From: Plantago elongata | Lineage: Eukaryota; Streptophyta; Magnoliopsida; Lamiales; Plantaginaceae | Direction of reading: 5' to 3' | Length of the DNA: 24,881 nt | NCBI GenBank assembly: GCA_036897095.1 | Contig: JAYMSP010002336.1 | Span: 1-24,881 of the forward strand | Part shown: piece after piece, positions 9,576 to 21,398 of the stretch | Layout of the letters: every line of letters starts with the position of its first letter | Position numbering within the stretch: position 1 is the stretch's first letter | Notes under the pieces: model-generated | The model's input: the letters and a program-made list of their open reading frames with translations, nothing else | Databases searched by the model: none | What the model was told of the DNA's origin: nothing | Position numbers and translations under genes: made by a program

Positions 9576-12500
9576 ATGGATGTATGTGAATCAGAGAAAG
9601 TATTAGAGAAGCACTCTAAATTAGAGACTACCAGACCGAGACTGCCGTTGCTTCCAGCTGAAAACAAGAATGGGACCAACCACCGATTACGGACGAGAGA
9701 AGTTAGTTCCAGATATAGGTCACCTACACCATCTGCAACCACTGTTCCGAAACGCAGCCCTTCACCAATTGCCAGCCGGACATCATCAACCTCAGCTTTA
9801 TCCACGCCGAAGAGGGCAATATCAGCAGAAAGAAAGCGCCCATCAAGACCATCTTCACCGACAAGTCCATCTGCAACAACACCAACTCGGGACACATCTG
9901 CAGAATTGCTATTGGCATCAAGAAAGGTAGCTGGCAATAAATTACCAGAATCTCTATGGCCGTCTACAATGCGGAGTCTCAGTGTTTCTTTTCAGTCCGA
10001 TGCTATTTCTGTCCCTGCTACTAAGAAAGAGAAACAAATTTCTCATACTCATTCTGATCGGACTTTGAGGCCATCATCAAATGTAGCTCAAAAGCAGGAT
10101 TATCCTCTGTCAAGGAAATCCACGCCAGAGAGGAAGAGTAGTCCACTGAGAGGAAAGAATTCGACTGATCAGTCTGAGAATTCGAAACCAGTTGATAGTT
10201 CACATTCTCGTTTAGTGGACCAGCATAGATGGCCTAGTAGAGCAACTGGGAAAGTGTCATCCGGTAGGCTGAACAGAAGTATCGATCTGGGTGATAAGGT
10301 AAGCAAAATTCCATTGTTATTTCCTTCAAGACCCAGTTCACCTTCTCTCAGGAGACTTTCGCTGGATGGGGCAACTAAACCGTCGCAAAAATCTGCGAGT
10401 GATTTGTTGATGCAAATATCTGCTGATGATAGTTCACTAAGGCTAAGAAAGCCTGGGTTTTCAACTTCATCAGATAGAAATTTGACGGCGAATACTACAG
10501 CTAGAGCTCTGGCCTTACCAAGTCCTGCGTCACGTCCATCGTCTCCCTCCACAGCTAGAGGGGTCAGTCCATCCAGAAATAGGACAGTTATCCCTCTCTC
10601 TAGGATACCGAGTCCTTCTCGGGTTAGACCATCCAGCCCATCTAGACAACCGATAAGACCGTCTAGCCCATCTAGACAGCCTGTAAGACCATCCAGCCCA
10701 TCCAGACAGCCTCAAAGTTCTACTTCCGTTCTTAGCTTTATAGCGGATATTAAAGGAAAGAAGGCTGCAAATGACATTGAGGATGTTCATCAGTTGAGGC
10801 TGCTGTACAACAGGCACTTACAATGGCGATTTGCAAATGCTCAAAGTGATGCAGCATTGCGTTCTCAAAAATTAAAAGCTGAGGTGATGATTAACTTTTC
10901 AAATGTTAGCAATCTGGATGTTTATAACTTTAGTTGTTTGTGGTAGCTTCTCATTCTTTTTTTTCCTGTCTGATAATTTACCACTCTGCTCAAGATTCCT
11001 TAAAGTCTGATTCTGATGGTGCAGTACCATTTAATGTGTGCTGGTCTCTCCTTATAGCTAGTTCCAGATGTAGTAAATTAGGTTTCTGTTAATATGGCAA
11101 AAAGCGATGGAGTCTGAATTCAGATTGACCAGTTTTTCCTTTTCATTATTATCTTCTTTTTATCTTTTGTTAAATCTTATTAATCCCTTCGAAAATATGC
11201 CTTTAATCTAAGTTCATTTTGATGGTGCAGAAAATATTGTACAGCGTGTGGAGGACGATTGCAGATTTGTCGCGATTCGTGATGGAGAAGAAGACCGAAC
11301 TTCAACAAATGAAGCTCAAGTTGATTCTTCATTCAGTTTTGACTAATCAAGTATGCTGATTCTATTTTAGTAAAATCATGATATCACTTGGCTGTCTTGG
11401 TTTGTGGCCTGCACATATGCTGTATCTGTTGATTAGCATTCCTTTCAAATTGATAAAAGGTTCTGTGTCGGAGATGTTTGTAGTATGGAAGCACCTTTAA
11501 AGAATAACGACGCCTATGTCTGAGGTTAAGCATATTAATGTGTGTATTTCAAGGAAGCTCGCATATGTGTAATCCTCATTCCTGTATGCAGTGAGCAACG
11601 TAAATATCTTATGTGGATTGTAGAAATAAATAAATTATATGGAAGAAAATGAGCCAGCTTCTGATGTCATGTGAGCTTTGTTCTTTTTCGGATGATCCCG
11701 TAATAGTTAAAAGAGTTTTTTTCTTGGAGAAGACTAGTCCCAACTTCCAAGTATTTTGAATTCAATATTATCACAAAGTGCAGATGGAGGATTTTTCAGG
11801 GATGGAGAGAGGATGAGGCTGTGCTTAATTTTATAGGAATGAATTCTCATGTTCCTCGAGCAAAATTTTGAAAATTTTGTTGTGTTGAAATTGAGTTAGA
11901 AGTATAAAAAGTAAAGCTATACCCGTTAATTAAAAAGAAAAAAAAAAAAGGAGAACGGGAGAGAGATGAGTTGAAAGCTCTATTTGTAGACTAGTCTCTA
12001 CCTTTCTGTTCTGCATTCTCATTGATGATTCTGTTTCCTACGTATCTGTAAAATTTTGACCTACGCATGTGTCTATAATTGTCTGTTTACTGTACAATGC
12101 ATTCACTTTGCTGAGTACTTATAATTTTCTAATTCGAGCAGCTGACCTTGCTTGACGAGTGGGCTTCAATTGAAAGGGATCATACTAACTCACTAACCTG
12201 GTCAATCCAAGATCTGCAGGCTAGCACCCTCCGCCTTCCAGTCACTGGTGGCGCAAAGGTATTACCGCTTGACTGTTTCTATATCGATTGATGAAATATA
12301 CTTATCTAACTCAAATTCTTTTACATTTTTCCAGGTGGACATTGAAACTTTGAAGGCAGCTATATGCTCTGCTGTTGATATCATGCAAGCAATGGGATCC
12401 TCCTTGCGCTCCGTACTCTCACGGGTTAGATAAATTCTGCTCTTATATCTATCATGTGTACTTAAGTCAACCTGCCATAATATCTGGTTATCCAAATAAT

Positions 12501-14148
12501 TCCCACAATGTACCTAAGCTTGTGACGGTTCTTTTGGTTGGGTCATTGTGACAGACCATGTATCATTTTTTTTCATTTGAACAACTTTCAGCTGAAGCAA
12601 CTAATGTTAGAGAATAGACCTGCTTGAATATGATAGGTACAAGTTCCCAACAAATCCTTTCTTTCAGCTGTTTGTGCAAGTAATTCTGGGGCTGACCTGC
12701 TAAGAACTGCCTGAGATTAATTTTAAAAAATGCCTGGTTTTTTAGAAGTGGAAATTCCATGTTCCTAAGAATCGTAGTTAGGGGTGGAAAACGAACCGAA
12801 CATTTGGCAAAATTTTCGTTCGTTCGTTCGAATGTATGTTCGGTTCGTGTTCGACGAACATTACAAATTAGTGTTCGTGTTCGGTTCAATATTTTTTTTA
12901 ATTGTTCGTGTTCGGTTCGCATGTTCGGCTCGTTTGTATTAAATAGTTCGGTTCGGTTGTTTGTTTATGTTTAAAAAACTCTAAAATATATATTTTATAA
13001 TAAAATAATATATAATAAAATACTACAAGATCATAACCAACAATAATAAATTTCAAATGAAAATTTATATTTTTAAAATACTATTAATTACATAATGAAT
13101 TTTCACGTAGTCCAAATGTATATTAAAGAATACTGGATAAAGAATAAAAGTGTTCGTTGTTCAGTTCGAAACAACTCGAACATGTTCGGTTTGGTCCAAC
13201 CGAACACGAAATCGAACACGAACTGAACGTTGATTGAACTTTTTCATGAACATTTCGCGAGCGTTTGATTCGTTTGCCACCCCTAATTCGTAGTAATGCT
13301 CTGGCTAAAGCCTTCAATGGATACACATCTAATTTCAGCAATTAATTTCCTCTTTCTATATTATTAAATATTGGCTTTTAACCAATCTAATGAACTGCAT
13401 GTTGTAATGATTGCTTTGCTAAAGATTCTTGTGGTGTTTAATGGTAAACAATTGGGATAGTATTTTCATTTTTTAAAAAAAATCCACTAATATTGAATTT
13501 TATCATACAGGTGGAGAATATGAATTCATTGGTTTCAGAACTTGCTGATGTGGCAGCACATGAGAGAGCCATGCTTGTTGAATGTGAATCACTTTTAGGT
13601 TCTACAGCTGCATTGCAGGTCAGGAGAAACAAATTCTCTCAAGACATTAAATTTCCCTCTCTTTATGTTACCCGTACCTTTGCAAATTAGAAAGACTCGC
13701 TGGAACGAATGAACCCCTATGATGTGTGGAAATAGTTTACCAATATTAGGTGCTCTGTTACTTAGACGTTCTCCAATTGTTATCAACACTTACACAGTCC
13801 ATAGGTGTGTAGTGGCACTTCAAAGCTTTCTACTTTCTGGTTTGAAATCGTGAGTGTGTTTGGCAATCATATAATATTGTTGGTCCGCTGTCTTCTAACC
13901 AAATTAAGGTCAGTCAGAAGAGCATGTTAGATGATTTGTAGCTTCTTCAGTTGCCTATATGAGACAACACACATGAATGACTGCCTTAGTTTTCTTTTAT
14001 AAATTCGCTTCATGCCAATGCTTTTCGATTTGGGAAATAGTTAATAACCTTGAATGCAACTCAACAGGTGGAAGAAAACAGCCTTAGGACCCATCTGGTG
14101 CAGATGAAAGAAGCATTTGATCAACAATCATCAATGTTTGGGTATTAG
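9576..14148 (+). CDS. QWRF8: QWRF motif-containing microtubule-associated protein (AUG8/QWRF8-like)
   Basis: Six coding exons with GT-AG borders, all phase 0: 9576-10883, 11231-11350, 12142-12258, 12335-12424, 13511-13618 and 14068-14148 (stop TAG). The predicted protein is 607 aa. It starts MDVCESEK, like Arabidopsis AUG8/QWRF8. Residues ~20-400 are basic and rich in Ser, Pro and Arg (SSRYRSPTPSATT, RPSSPSRQP repeats), the usual microtubule-binding, probably unstructured part. QWRF is at 416-419, followed by the conserved, likely helical DUF566 C-terminus (AEKILYSVWRTI, LDEWASIERDH, VDIMQAMGSSL, ELADVAAHERAML). Family members bind microtubules; the paralogue EDE1/AUG8 group works with augmin to place gamma-tubulin nucleation in spindle, phragmoplast or cortical arrays. 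I chose the ATG by similarity of the N-terminus; the frame is open upstream to 9504 without another ATG. Confidence 0.93.
10626..10715 (+). repeat. Three in-frame 30-bp repeats (RPSSPSRQP) in the QWRF exon
   Basis: Units 10626-10655, 10656-10685 and 10686-10715 each encode RPSSPSRQP plus one variable residue (I, V, Q). The nucleotide copies are close to identical (AGACCATCCAGCCCATC and variants), so the array arose by slippage or unequal crossing-over within an already S/P/R-rich tract. Length differences between alleles are likely. Confidence 0.9.
12779..13285. mobile_element. hAT-type foldback MITE in QWRF intron 4
   Basis: The ends are inverted repeats: left TAGGGGTGGAAAACGAACC, right in reverse complement TAGGGGTGGCAAACGAATC. 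About 20 of the outer 24 positions match. The flanks AATCGTAG (12770-12777) and ATTCGTAG (13286-13293) form an 8-bp target duplication with one mismatch, as hAT elements make. The left part is crowded with GTTCG words and the right part with their complement CGAAC, so the RNA would fold back on itself. There is no transposase ORF: a 507-bp non-autonomous copy, AT-rich in the middle, within an intron of 1086 bp. Confidence 0.85.
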
Positions 14149-14909
14149 CCATGCCCGAGCTTACGTCTCCAACAAACATGACATGACACAACTGTTCTTG
14201 GTGAAGTGTATATTAATATTACCTCCCCCTTTTTTTTTGTCCTCGTAGCAGTTATAGGTCTAGTTAGGAACGGTTAGTAGTCTTTTTTATTCTTTTAGGC
14301 ATGGCTGGGGCTCCAGGTTGAGCTCTCCCTCTTTTTTCGTTTTTTTTTGTTCGGTTTTACATGTATTTATTCTGAATGAAAGATTACAGGAAAGTGATAA
14401 TGAAAAGCTTGAAACATGGATAGCATGTAAGCTCCATGAGTTTGGTCCAAATGCATGATTTTTTCTTGTTTACATTTTCGTTTGTCGGATTATTGTCTTA
14501 TCTATCTCTATATAACATACAATGATTGATGTGTATATGCATTGAACAGAAATACAGACAACCATGTGGAAACTATCCTGTTGATATGTAGAATCTGGTC
14601 ATGTTATAGGAGAATCCCAATGGAGATATGTCCCATATCTAGAAATCTTATTATTTTAAAGAGTGATTATAATACTAGTACAATTTTATTTAATCAGCAA
14701 ATCCGACAAAATACAAAAAGCTAAAACGAATGAGACTGATATAATGTTGTCTTATTGTCAAATAATGGGGTTAATATTCAACTTCAGTTTTTAGTTTGGC
14801 TCGACACGAATTGGGATTTTTTATACAGAGTAGTATGAGTTGCATTTTAATATGCTTGTATTTTAAAAGAAAGATATGTATATAGCATGTATACTTATCC
14901 ATTTGTATA
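14149..14909. other. 3' UTR of the QWRF gene and spacer
   Basis: T-rich sequence follows the TAG of the QWRF gene. A weak poly(A) signal candidate (AATGAA) lies near 14377, after a T/CT-rich tract at 14230-14350. Beyond ~14400 I see no gene. Confidence 0.35.
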
Positions 14910-15429
14910 ACACACTGCTTTGCAAAACCACCTTGAAGCCTAATGAATAGACGTATTATTTCGACGTCGTGTTTCGGGCTTTCGTTCTGATAAAATTGGG
15001 ATCTTGCTTCATGGGCATGCAGTAATTTCTTGGTTTGGGTCAAATGTGTTTGTGGGTTCGGCTTTGGTGGAAATGTAAACGAGTTTTTCGAAGTTAGGTT
15101 ATGCACGCAAGGTGTTTGATAGAATTTCTGAACCAGATACGGTTCTTTGGAACACGATAATTTTTGGGTTGGTGAAAAATTGTTGCTTTAGGAGTCACTT
15201 GTGGTTCTTCAAGATATGGTTAGGACTCAGAAGGAAAATGCTGGTTGATCCGACTACATTGTCCGTGATGCTGTGTTCTGTCACTGGGTTGCAGGAGCTT
15301 AGAACCTTAGGGTGTGTTTGGACTGCCATAATTTTACTAAATTCGTATCCAGGATTACCAACCGGCTGATCAATATAAGGGATGCAAGAAGGTTTCATCA
15401 TTTTGATGGAGCATGCAGACTATTGGTGA
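14910..15429 (+). pseudogene. DYW-type pentatricopeptide repeat gene relic, internally deleted
   Basis: Translated pieces match the Arabidopsis PPR protein DYW9/MEF29 (At4g30700, a presumed RNA-editing factor of mitochondria). First LLCKTTLKPNE at ~14915, then SGFRSDKIGILLHGHAV, SNVFVGSALVEM, ARKVFDRISEPDTVLWNT, then DPTTLSVML...GLQELR up to ~15302. The next bases, in another frame, read [14 protein letters not shown], then RDARRFHHF, and finish with Asp-Tyr-Trp-stop (15418-15429), the end of the DYW domain. All intervening PPR units and most of the E/DYW domain, probably more than 450 codons, are gone. Other lesions: TAA at 15076-15078 in the VEM-stop position, a TAG and frameshifts near 14940-14970, and a short deletion just before the terminal DYW. 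It cannot encode an editing factor. It lies ~760 bp beyond the QWRF gene, as in the Arabidopsis gene order. Confidence 0.88.
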
Positions 15430-16363
15430 AAGAAACTCAAACACATCAAATACTATCTCAAGTTTCTTTATGACCTATTGACCTTAGCATGTTGATTTTC
15501 ATGGTTCAACAAATTTAATTACAATGTTTGGTACACCATACAGCATCTCACCTATCCATATATTTAACCACGACCTCAGGGCGCAGACTACACTGATGAC
15601 ATCTCAATAGTAACCATGGGTAATATTATCTGTTAGCTCTTATTCTCATTCTTGGTGATCTCTATTTTCTATATTCTCTGTGATGGATGAGAGATATCTT
15701 CTGTGTCCGGTTCTGCATAATGATCTTCTGAATCAATTACAGGTTATGCTGTTTGCATGTCTGTTTAAAACCACTAGATGGATGGTTCACATGCTGTAAC
15801 AAATCAAGCTGCTGTTGAAGACTATGATATGCTAAGTGGACATCCAGCATCCTGTGGAAAAACTGTTCGGGGATGGTTGAATTATAATAAAGCATGATTC
15901 AAGCTTTCTGGGGATATCAAACCATCTTAGAGACTATATGTCTTCTCGTAAAGCAACTGACCTCTTTCTGCCATGGTTTTCTCCAGACGGTATGATACGT
16001 TTTTTCTTGCTGGGTTCCTTGAGATAAAATTAATTTCTCACATAAATCTGCTTTTCAAGAGTATGCTAATATGCAGTTCCATTCAAAGATTTTTGAAGCA
16101 TCTAAATACATGACAGAATCTTTGCACCATTACTTGCATGTTTGCACCCATAGAAAACTAGAAAGTCTCTATTACATCACTTCTGTTTCAATCATTACAA
16201 AATTTAAAATAATTGTTGATAGTGAGAAAACAAAATCCTTGCTTTATAATTTTTTTTTTCTTGTTCCAACGCCACTTGGTTGGACAACATTTTAGATCCT
16301 CAAGATATCAAAATTTGTACATCATGCTTGTAATTTGCAACTTCTGGCAGAAAATGCGGATTT
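15430..16363. other. Spacer between PPR relic and CESA7 3' end
   Basis: No recognisable gene. A 39-codon ORF at 15780-15899 (begins MDGSHAVTNQ) has no family resemblance I know. The right part should contain the 3' UTR of the minus-strand CESA7 gene. Confidence 0.4.
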
Positions 16364-19300
16364 TCAGCAATTAATCCCACAGTGCTTGGTGTCAGGCCCC
16401 TTGGTTTTTAGAATGAAGGGATCGATTCTAACCCAAAGCAGAGAGAATATGGAAGCTAGTAATATAGACCATATAATGACAATAGTAGGTGTCCTGTTTT
16501 GCCTACCCATGAGACCTTTTAGGAACGGATACAAGTGCACGATCACCCAAAAGGCAAAGAAGAGTTTACCAAACAAGGGACCCCATGATTGGTATCCGTT
16601 GTTTATTGCATCTGAAATTCCAGCCACAACACCCACCAAGTTTATTATCAAAATAGTTGTTGGAGGGATTAGGAGTGTTGTCCACTTGAAAGCATATAGT
16701 TCTCCGAAGTCTTCATCGTCTGTTTGCTTGGATGTGACTGTAAAATTTGTATCTATTCCGGCCAGAACTTTTAAAATTCCCTGAATAACAGCAAACAGGT
16801 GAGCAGACACACCTCCAATAACCCAAAACTGCTCGTTCCTCCACCATTCCTCAATGCTAACTCCACTCCACCTTAGCTCCAAAATACCCGTGATGAAAAT
16901 CGAGAGGAAGAGAGCGATGAAGAAGAGACTGGCAAAAGTGCTTATCTGGACCAATTAGAAGAAACAACATGCACTTAGTAAATCATTACAGGTTTAATTT
17001 ATAGAAGGGGCACTTTTCCTCAGACCCCTGCATGTAGGTAGTTCAGCAGCTAACATTCATTTTGAGAAAGTACAAACCCCATCCATGATAGGTTAGAGGT
17101 CACATGAAACTTTTGAAAACCAACAGTGATGTAAAATAAGACGTGGTGTAAGCAAACAAAATAGAAAGAAGCTTTTTGAGAGATGTGGTGCCATTTCTTA
17201 CCTCTGGCATTATGAACTTCCCTGTGAGTAAACAGATAGCTGGAAGGATACAGTAGGCAAGGAGAGGTAGGGAGGTGAAGGGATATACAGTCGTATTAAT
17301 GTATGCAAGTCGCTCAAGCCACTTGAGATTTCCTTCTTTATGGCCATATAAGAGAGGGCTATGGTGGCTGAAAAAGATTTCAACAGAACCAAGGGCCCAA
17401 CGAAGGACCTGATTAAGACGATCTGACAGATTAATTGGAGCAGATCCCTTAAAAGCCGGCAGTTTGGGCATACAGTAAATAGATCTCCATCCACGACAAT
17501 GCATCTTGAAACCTGTTAAGATATCTTCTGTGATAGAGCCGTAAATCCACCCCAACTGCATAGTAAGTAGTATTGTTAAGTATGGTTGTAAGAAATTGAT
17601 ATTTTGTGATAGATGAATGTGTAACCAGTACCTCTAGACCCCACTCGGTCTTGTCTTCATAACCACAACTTATAACATGAATTGCTTCCTTGAGCAGAGC
17701 TGCCGGGCTTGATGAAGGTGGAACTCCTCCTTCAAGCATCAGCGTAGAAGTCACGAAGATTGGTGATTGTCCAAACTTCTTTTCAAAGTTCATCTGAGAT
17801 TTCAATAGCTCTTTGTCATCTTGAAATCCTGTTCCAAAGAGATGTCAGGTCAACTTGGCTGAGTGATCCAGAGCATGTAAGACTTTTTTTTAACAAATTT
17901 GCTACAAACCTTGGACATCCGGACCACCGTTCACACCATGTTTCGAGAATTTCTTGCGGCGTCCAAAACATGGGCAGCAGTCGCAGCTAACCATTCTTGG
18001 ACGCTTAGGACCCTTGGGAGGTTCATATCCATATAAAGCCTGCCTTCTAAAAACACATCCCGTTCCCACATAAACCGGACCTTGAATCCCATCTAGACCT
18101 TTCATGTTAATCTGTGAGAAACACAAGAAAACGAGTAGTGTAAGAATCGAACTAACACTATTATCAGCAATAGCCATATTTTATTTATTCTCCTCATATG
18201 CAATAATAAAGTTTATTGCAGGCACTTACATCGAAGAAGACGGTGTTTCTGTTGGCATATCGATCATTTCTGTCAATTCCATCGAATCGTTGAGGGAACT
18301 GAACATAGCAAACCTTCTTTCCGACTTGTGGATCCATTAAGAAGCACATTGACTCTCTGACGGCCTTGCTGTTGTTTATGTAATGATCACAGTCCAAGTT
18401 CAGCATGAATGGAGCATTGGTAAGAACACCAGAAACACGAACCTGTAAAAATATTTATTGCACAAAATTAGTTACTGAATCCAAGAGTCATTTTGTTGGT
18501 TGAATGAAGAAAAGAACCTAAAGATTTTCTAGATTTTAATATTTTGTTGTACATTCAAACTGAATTATTTTATGTTTATCTCCCTTATCTCTTTCTCCAC
18601 TAGTCTCTTCTATTGTTTGGAGAGTGGGATTGTTGTGAAAGTAAGGTTATGAGAGGGAAACTTAAGATTCATGATGGCAACTGCCATGTTTTAATGGGGG
18701 CTGTAAGCTTAGTAAATATCAATCAGGTGGTAAATGTAACAAAGTTGCTAATTAGAGGGAAAAAATGCAACAAACTTAATGACTGCAAAATTTATTTTTA
18801 CCAGTGCATTCATGGCGCCAGCCTTCTTGTGATGCTGGAAACCAGGCCTCTTCTCACGAGAAACATAAACAAGGCGAGGGAGTTCATGTCCCTCCACATC
18901 AGTGCCGCCACTTTGGCCTAGGAACACTTGAATCATACCAGGATGATCCTTAGTGTTGTTTCCTGGCCAAGGTGTCCCATCCTGCATGATCCATCCTTCA
19001 GCAGGAACTTTAGTGGCTTTGGCTACCATTGCGTTTATTCGGACTTTGAACTCTTCATATTCTCTCTGTGAGACATATCAATAAGGTTATGAATTATCAA
19101 ATTGCTATGTTTTTATAAACTACCAGTTAACATATGAGTTTCATGTTTCTGTGTACCTTCATAGCTCTTCGCTCCTTGACAAAAGTTGGTTGCACCTTAT
19201 CTTTCAGATAGTCTACCTTTTCAGAGAAGTACATCTCTGGTGCTCGGGGCTCTATCAAGAATTTCTTGCAGAAAGGAACCCATTTTCGAGCAAACTCTGC

Positions 19301-21398
19301 TGTTTCTGATAGTGCTTCGAAAGTGCACATCGATGCACCATCATCTGATATGAAGCATGAGATTTTATTGACAGGGTAATCCATCGCCAAAATTGACAGA
19401 ACAGTATTAGCTGTAACAAGTGGTGGTTCCTTCAAGGGGTCAACTGTACTGACAAATACGTCTACAGGAGCTAACATGTTCGGTTCACCTTCCCTTTCGT
19501 ATCTGCATTAAAAATACTCAATAAGTTTCTTTTTTTCTCTTTCTTTTCTCTCTGAGGATATTGTGATGAGATATACTTTAAAAAATATATAAGTATTTGG
19601 ATTGCTATCTTTTTGTTCTAGTTATGGATATACAAAATCTAATTCTTCATGTACATGGTCTGCTAGACTACTTTGTTTGCATGCTCTTCTTTCCATGGGG
19701 AGATCAGGGACTAAATCAATGCATGTATTCCTATATATTAAAAAGCAGCATTTTTATTCATCTACGATATGGGATGTCAATCAAGTGTTACCTGAGGGAA
19801 AGACGATCAAGATAAGTCTCACGATCAATGGGGAGCCATTTTGGGAACTGATCAAGGATCCATGACACGGCAAACCAAATTTCACATATAATTGAAGTGA
19901 GCCAGAGGCCAAATGCATCATGGACGGGGTTCAAGATTCGATATCGAAGGAACAAAGCCAGCACAACCAGCCGAGTAACAATGACCATCCGGTAAGGATT
20001 TATCTTGCTTGATGCAATAGGCACTTTCCTAGATAGTGGCTGTCTAGCTTCATCTACACTGCATTTTCAGACAGTTCAACTCTTTGAATAAAGTTTTATC
20101 ATAGTACATACAGATCTGAATAGTTTCTGTGTAAAGGAAAAAAGTTCAATGAAGTTTGAAGTGTTACATGGCCATGTCAGGGTCGGCTGAATCGTCGAAC
20201 TCTGCTGGCCCCAAGTTCCCTTGCTGCATTTTCCAATCATCCATCCTATCTTTCCACCCCATCTCTTTCTTGTCATCCCATCTTGCACTACCTACAATAT
20301 ATACTTTGCTTTCATGAATCTATGGGAACGCTGAGCAAATATTACATCTACCTCCTCCAAAGCCCAAAGTATGGTTTCATGAGAGGATAAGTCCGCAAGT
20401 ATGACAATTTCAGCATGGTTTATGTAATATACCTAAAAAGATTAACTATGCACTTTTCTTACCAGGTTCATTCTCAGAGGCTGGATATGGGTGCACACGC
20501 TTATGCAAGGTGGATCCCATCACTGGCTCTCCGTAAGCATTAAGTATGATTTCTCCACTCACCTGTATACATGAGAAGCTTGAATTATCATCTAGATCCA
20601 TCTAAATTCTAAAGTGTGTGATGCTTAATCAGGTAGTAGTTCTCTTACAGGACGAGAGCGACCACCCGCTATGACATGCGGGTATTGAGCAGCTTCCTCA
20701 TCTTCTCGTCCTCTTCCATAACTCATCTTGCCATGAAGCATGGCTTCTGCGACATCGGTGTTTGTCTTTTGCTCATAGGTGTTGAATTCGTGCTCAATGT
20801 CATCAATATCTTCCTCATCATCATCTCCTTCAACCCTTGGACTCCCTTCACAGTCATGCACATGTTAAGATAAGGTGAAAAAAGCTGAACTACGGTGAAT
20901 GTGAATGTGCTTTGTTTTTCGATGGATACGGCTTGGTGTATACATTAACTCTACGGTATAGCATGCCTAGTATCAATTTTGTTTTCTATGTCAAGAAATG
21001 ATTAATACCATTTCCCACAAGTGTATTTTTGTTTCTAATTTCTAGTATACCTTTGAGGCGCTTGTATCTGGTTTTGCACTGAGGGCACAGTTGGCTCCCT
21101 TCTCTTCGCTCGTATTCATAGCAAGGTCGGCACACCGGAAAACCACACTCATTGCAGGCCACAAAAAGTTCTCCATCCACTGTAAGGCCAACTTCATCAC
21201 CACATATCTCACAGACTTGGCCACTTAGATTTTTCATAGGCTTGTGCTGCAAAATACATTATAACAAGTTAAAACCTTTAACACGTCATAGAGCTCAGAT
21301 TGCATGCAAGAATGCTTGCGTACCTCTTCATGATTATGGATCACGACAAGCTCATTCCGGTTGTGAGAACCAGCAACGAGTCCCGCACTGGCTTCCAT
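16364..21398 (-). CDS. CESA7: Cellulose synthase A catalytic subunit 7 (secondary wall, IRX3-like)
   Basis: Thirteen exons with consistent phases: 21398-21324, 21246-21051, 20845-20649, 20562-20463, 20291-20168, 20058-19792, 19502-19157, 19065-18802, 18442-18230, 18111-17910, 17828-17632, 17555-17202 and 16945-16364 (stop TGA). The protein is 1038 aa, against 1026 in Arabidopsis. [20 protein letters not shown] and the ending KHCGINC identify the CESA7 class. Residues 37-82 hold the RING-type zinc finger (CEIC, CNEC, CRPC, CPQC). Two membrane helices lie near 250-310 and six after ~840. The GT-2 core keeps DDG (373-375), DCD (540-542), TED (736-738) and QVLRW (776-780). It polymerises beta-1,4-glucan from UDP-glucose at the plasma membrane, in a rosette with CESA4 and CESA8, in xylem and fibre cells. 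One oddity is Cys at 379, in the usual SMLTFE stretch. The gene appears intact. Confidence 0.97.

Noticed and set aside
9548..10817. Three antisense ORFs (129, 127 and 95 aa) opposite the QWRF first exon
   Set aside because: They lie wholly inside a Ser/Pro/Arg-rich coding exon whose complement is poor in stop codons. Their sequence shows no domain.
15112..15369. 85-aa ORF as an intact short PPR gene
   Set aside because: It is the middle of the PPR relic, limited by an upstream in-frame TAA and a deletion junction. No start or complete repeat set exists.
15780..15899. 39-codon ORF starting MDGSHAVTNQ
   Set aside because: It is readable but matches no family I know and is short enough to be chance. 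It could be a decayed exon.
16335..16784. 149-aa plus-strand ORF opposite the last CESA7 exon
   Set aside because: It mirrors the C-terminal membrane region of CESA7, which is well conserved on the minus strand. It is a frame shadow.
18613..18921. 102-aa plus-strand ORF within CESA7
   Set aside because: It overlaps intron 8 and exon 8 of CESA7 on the other strand and has no independent support.
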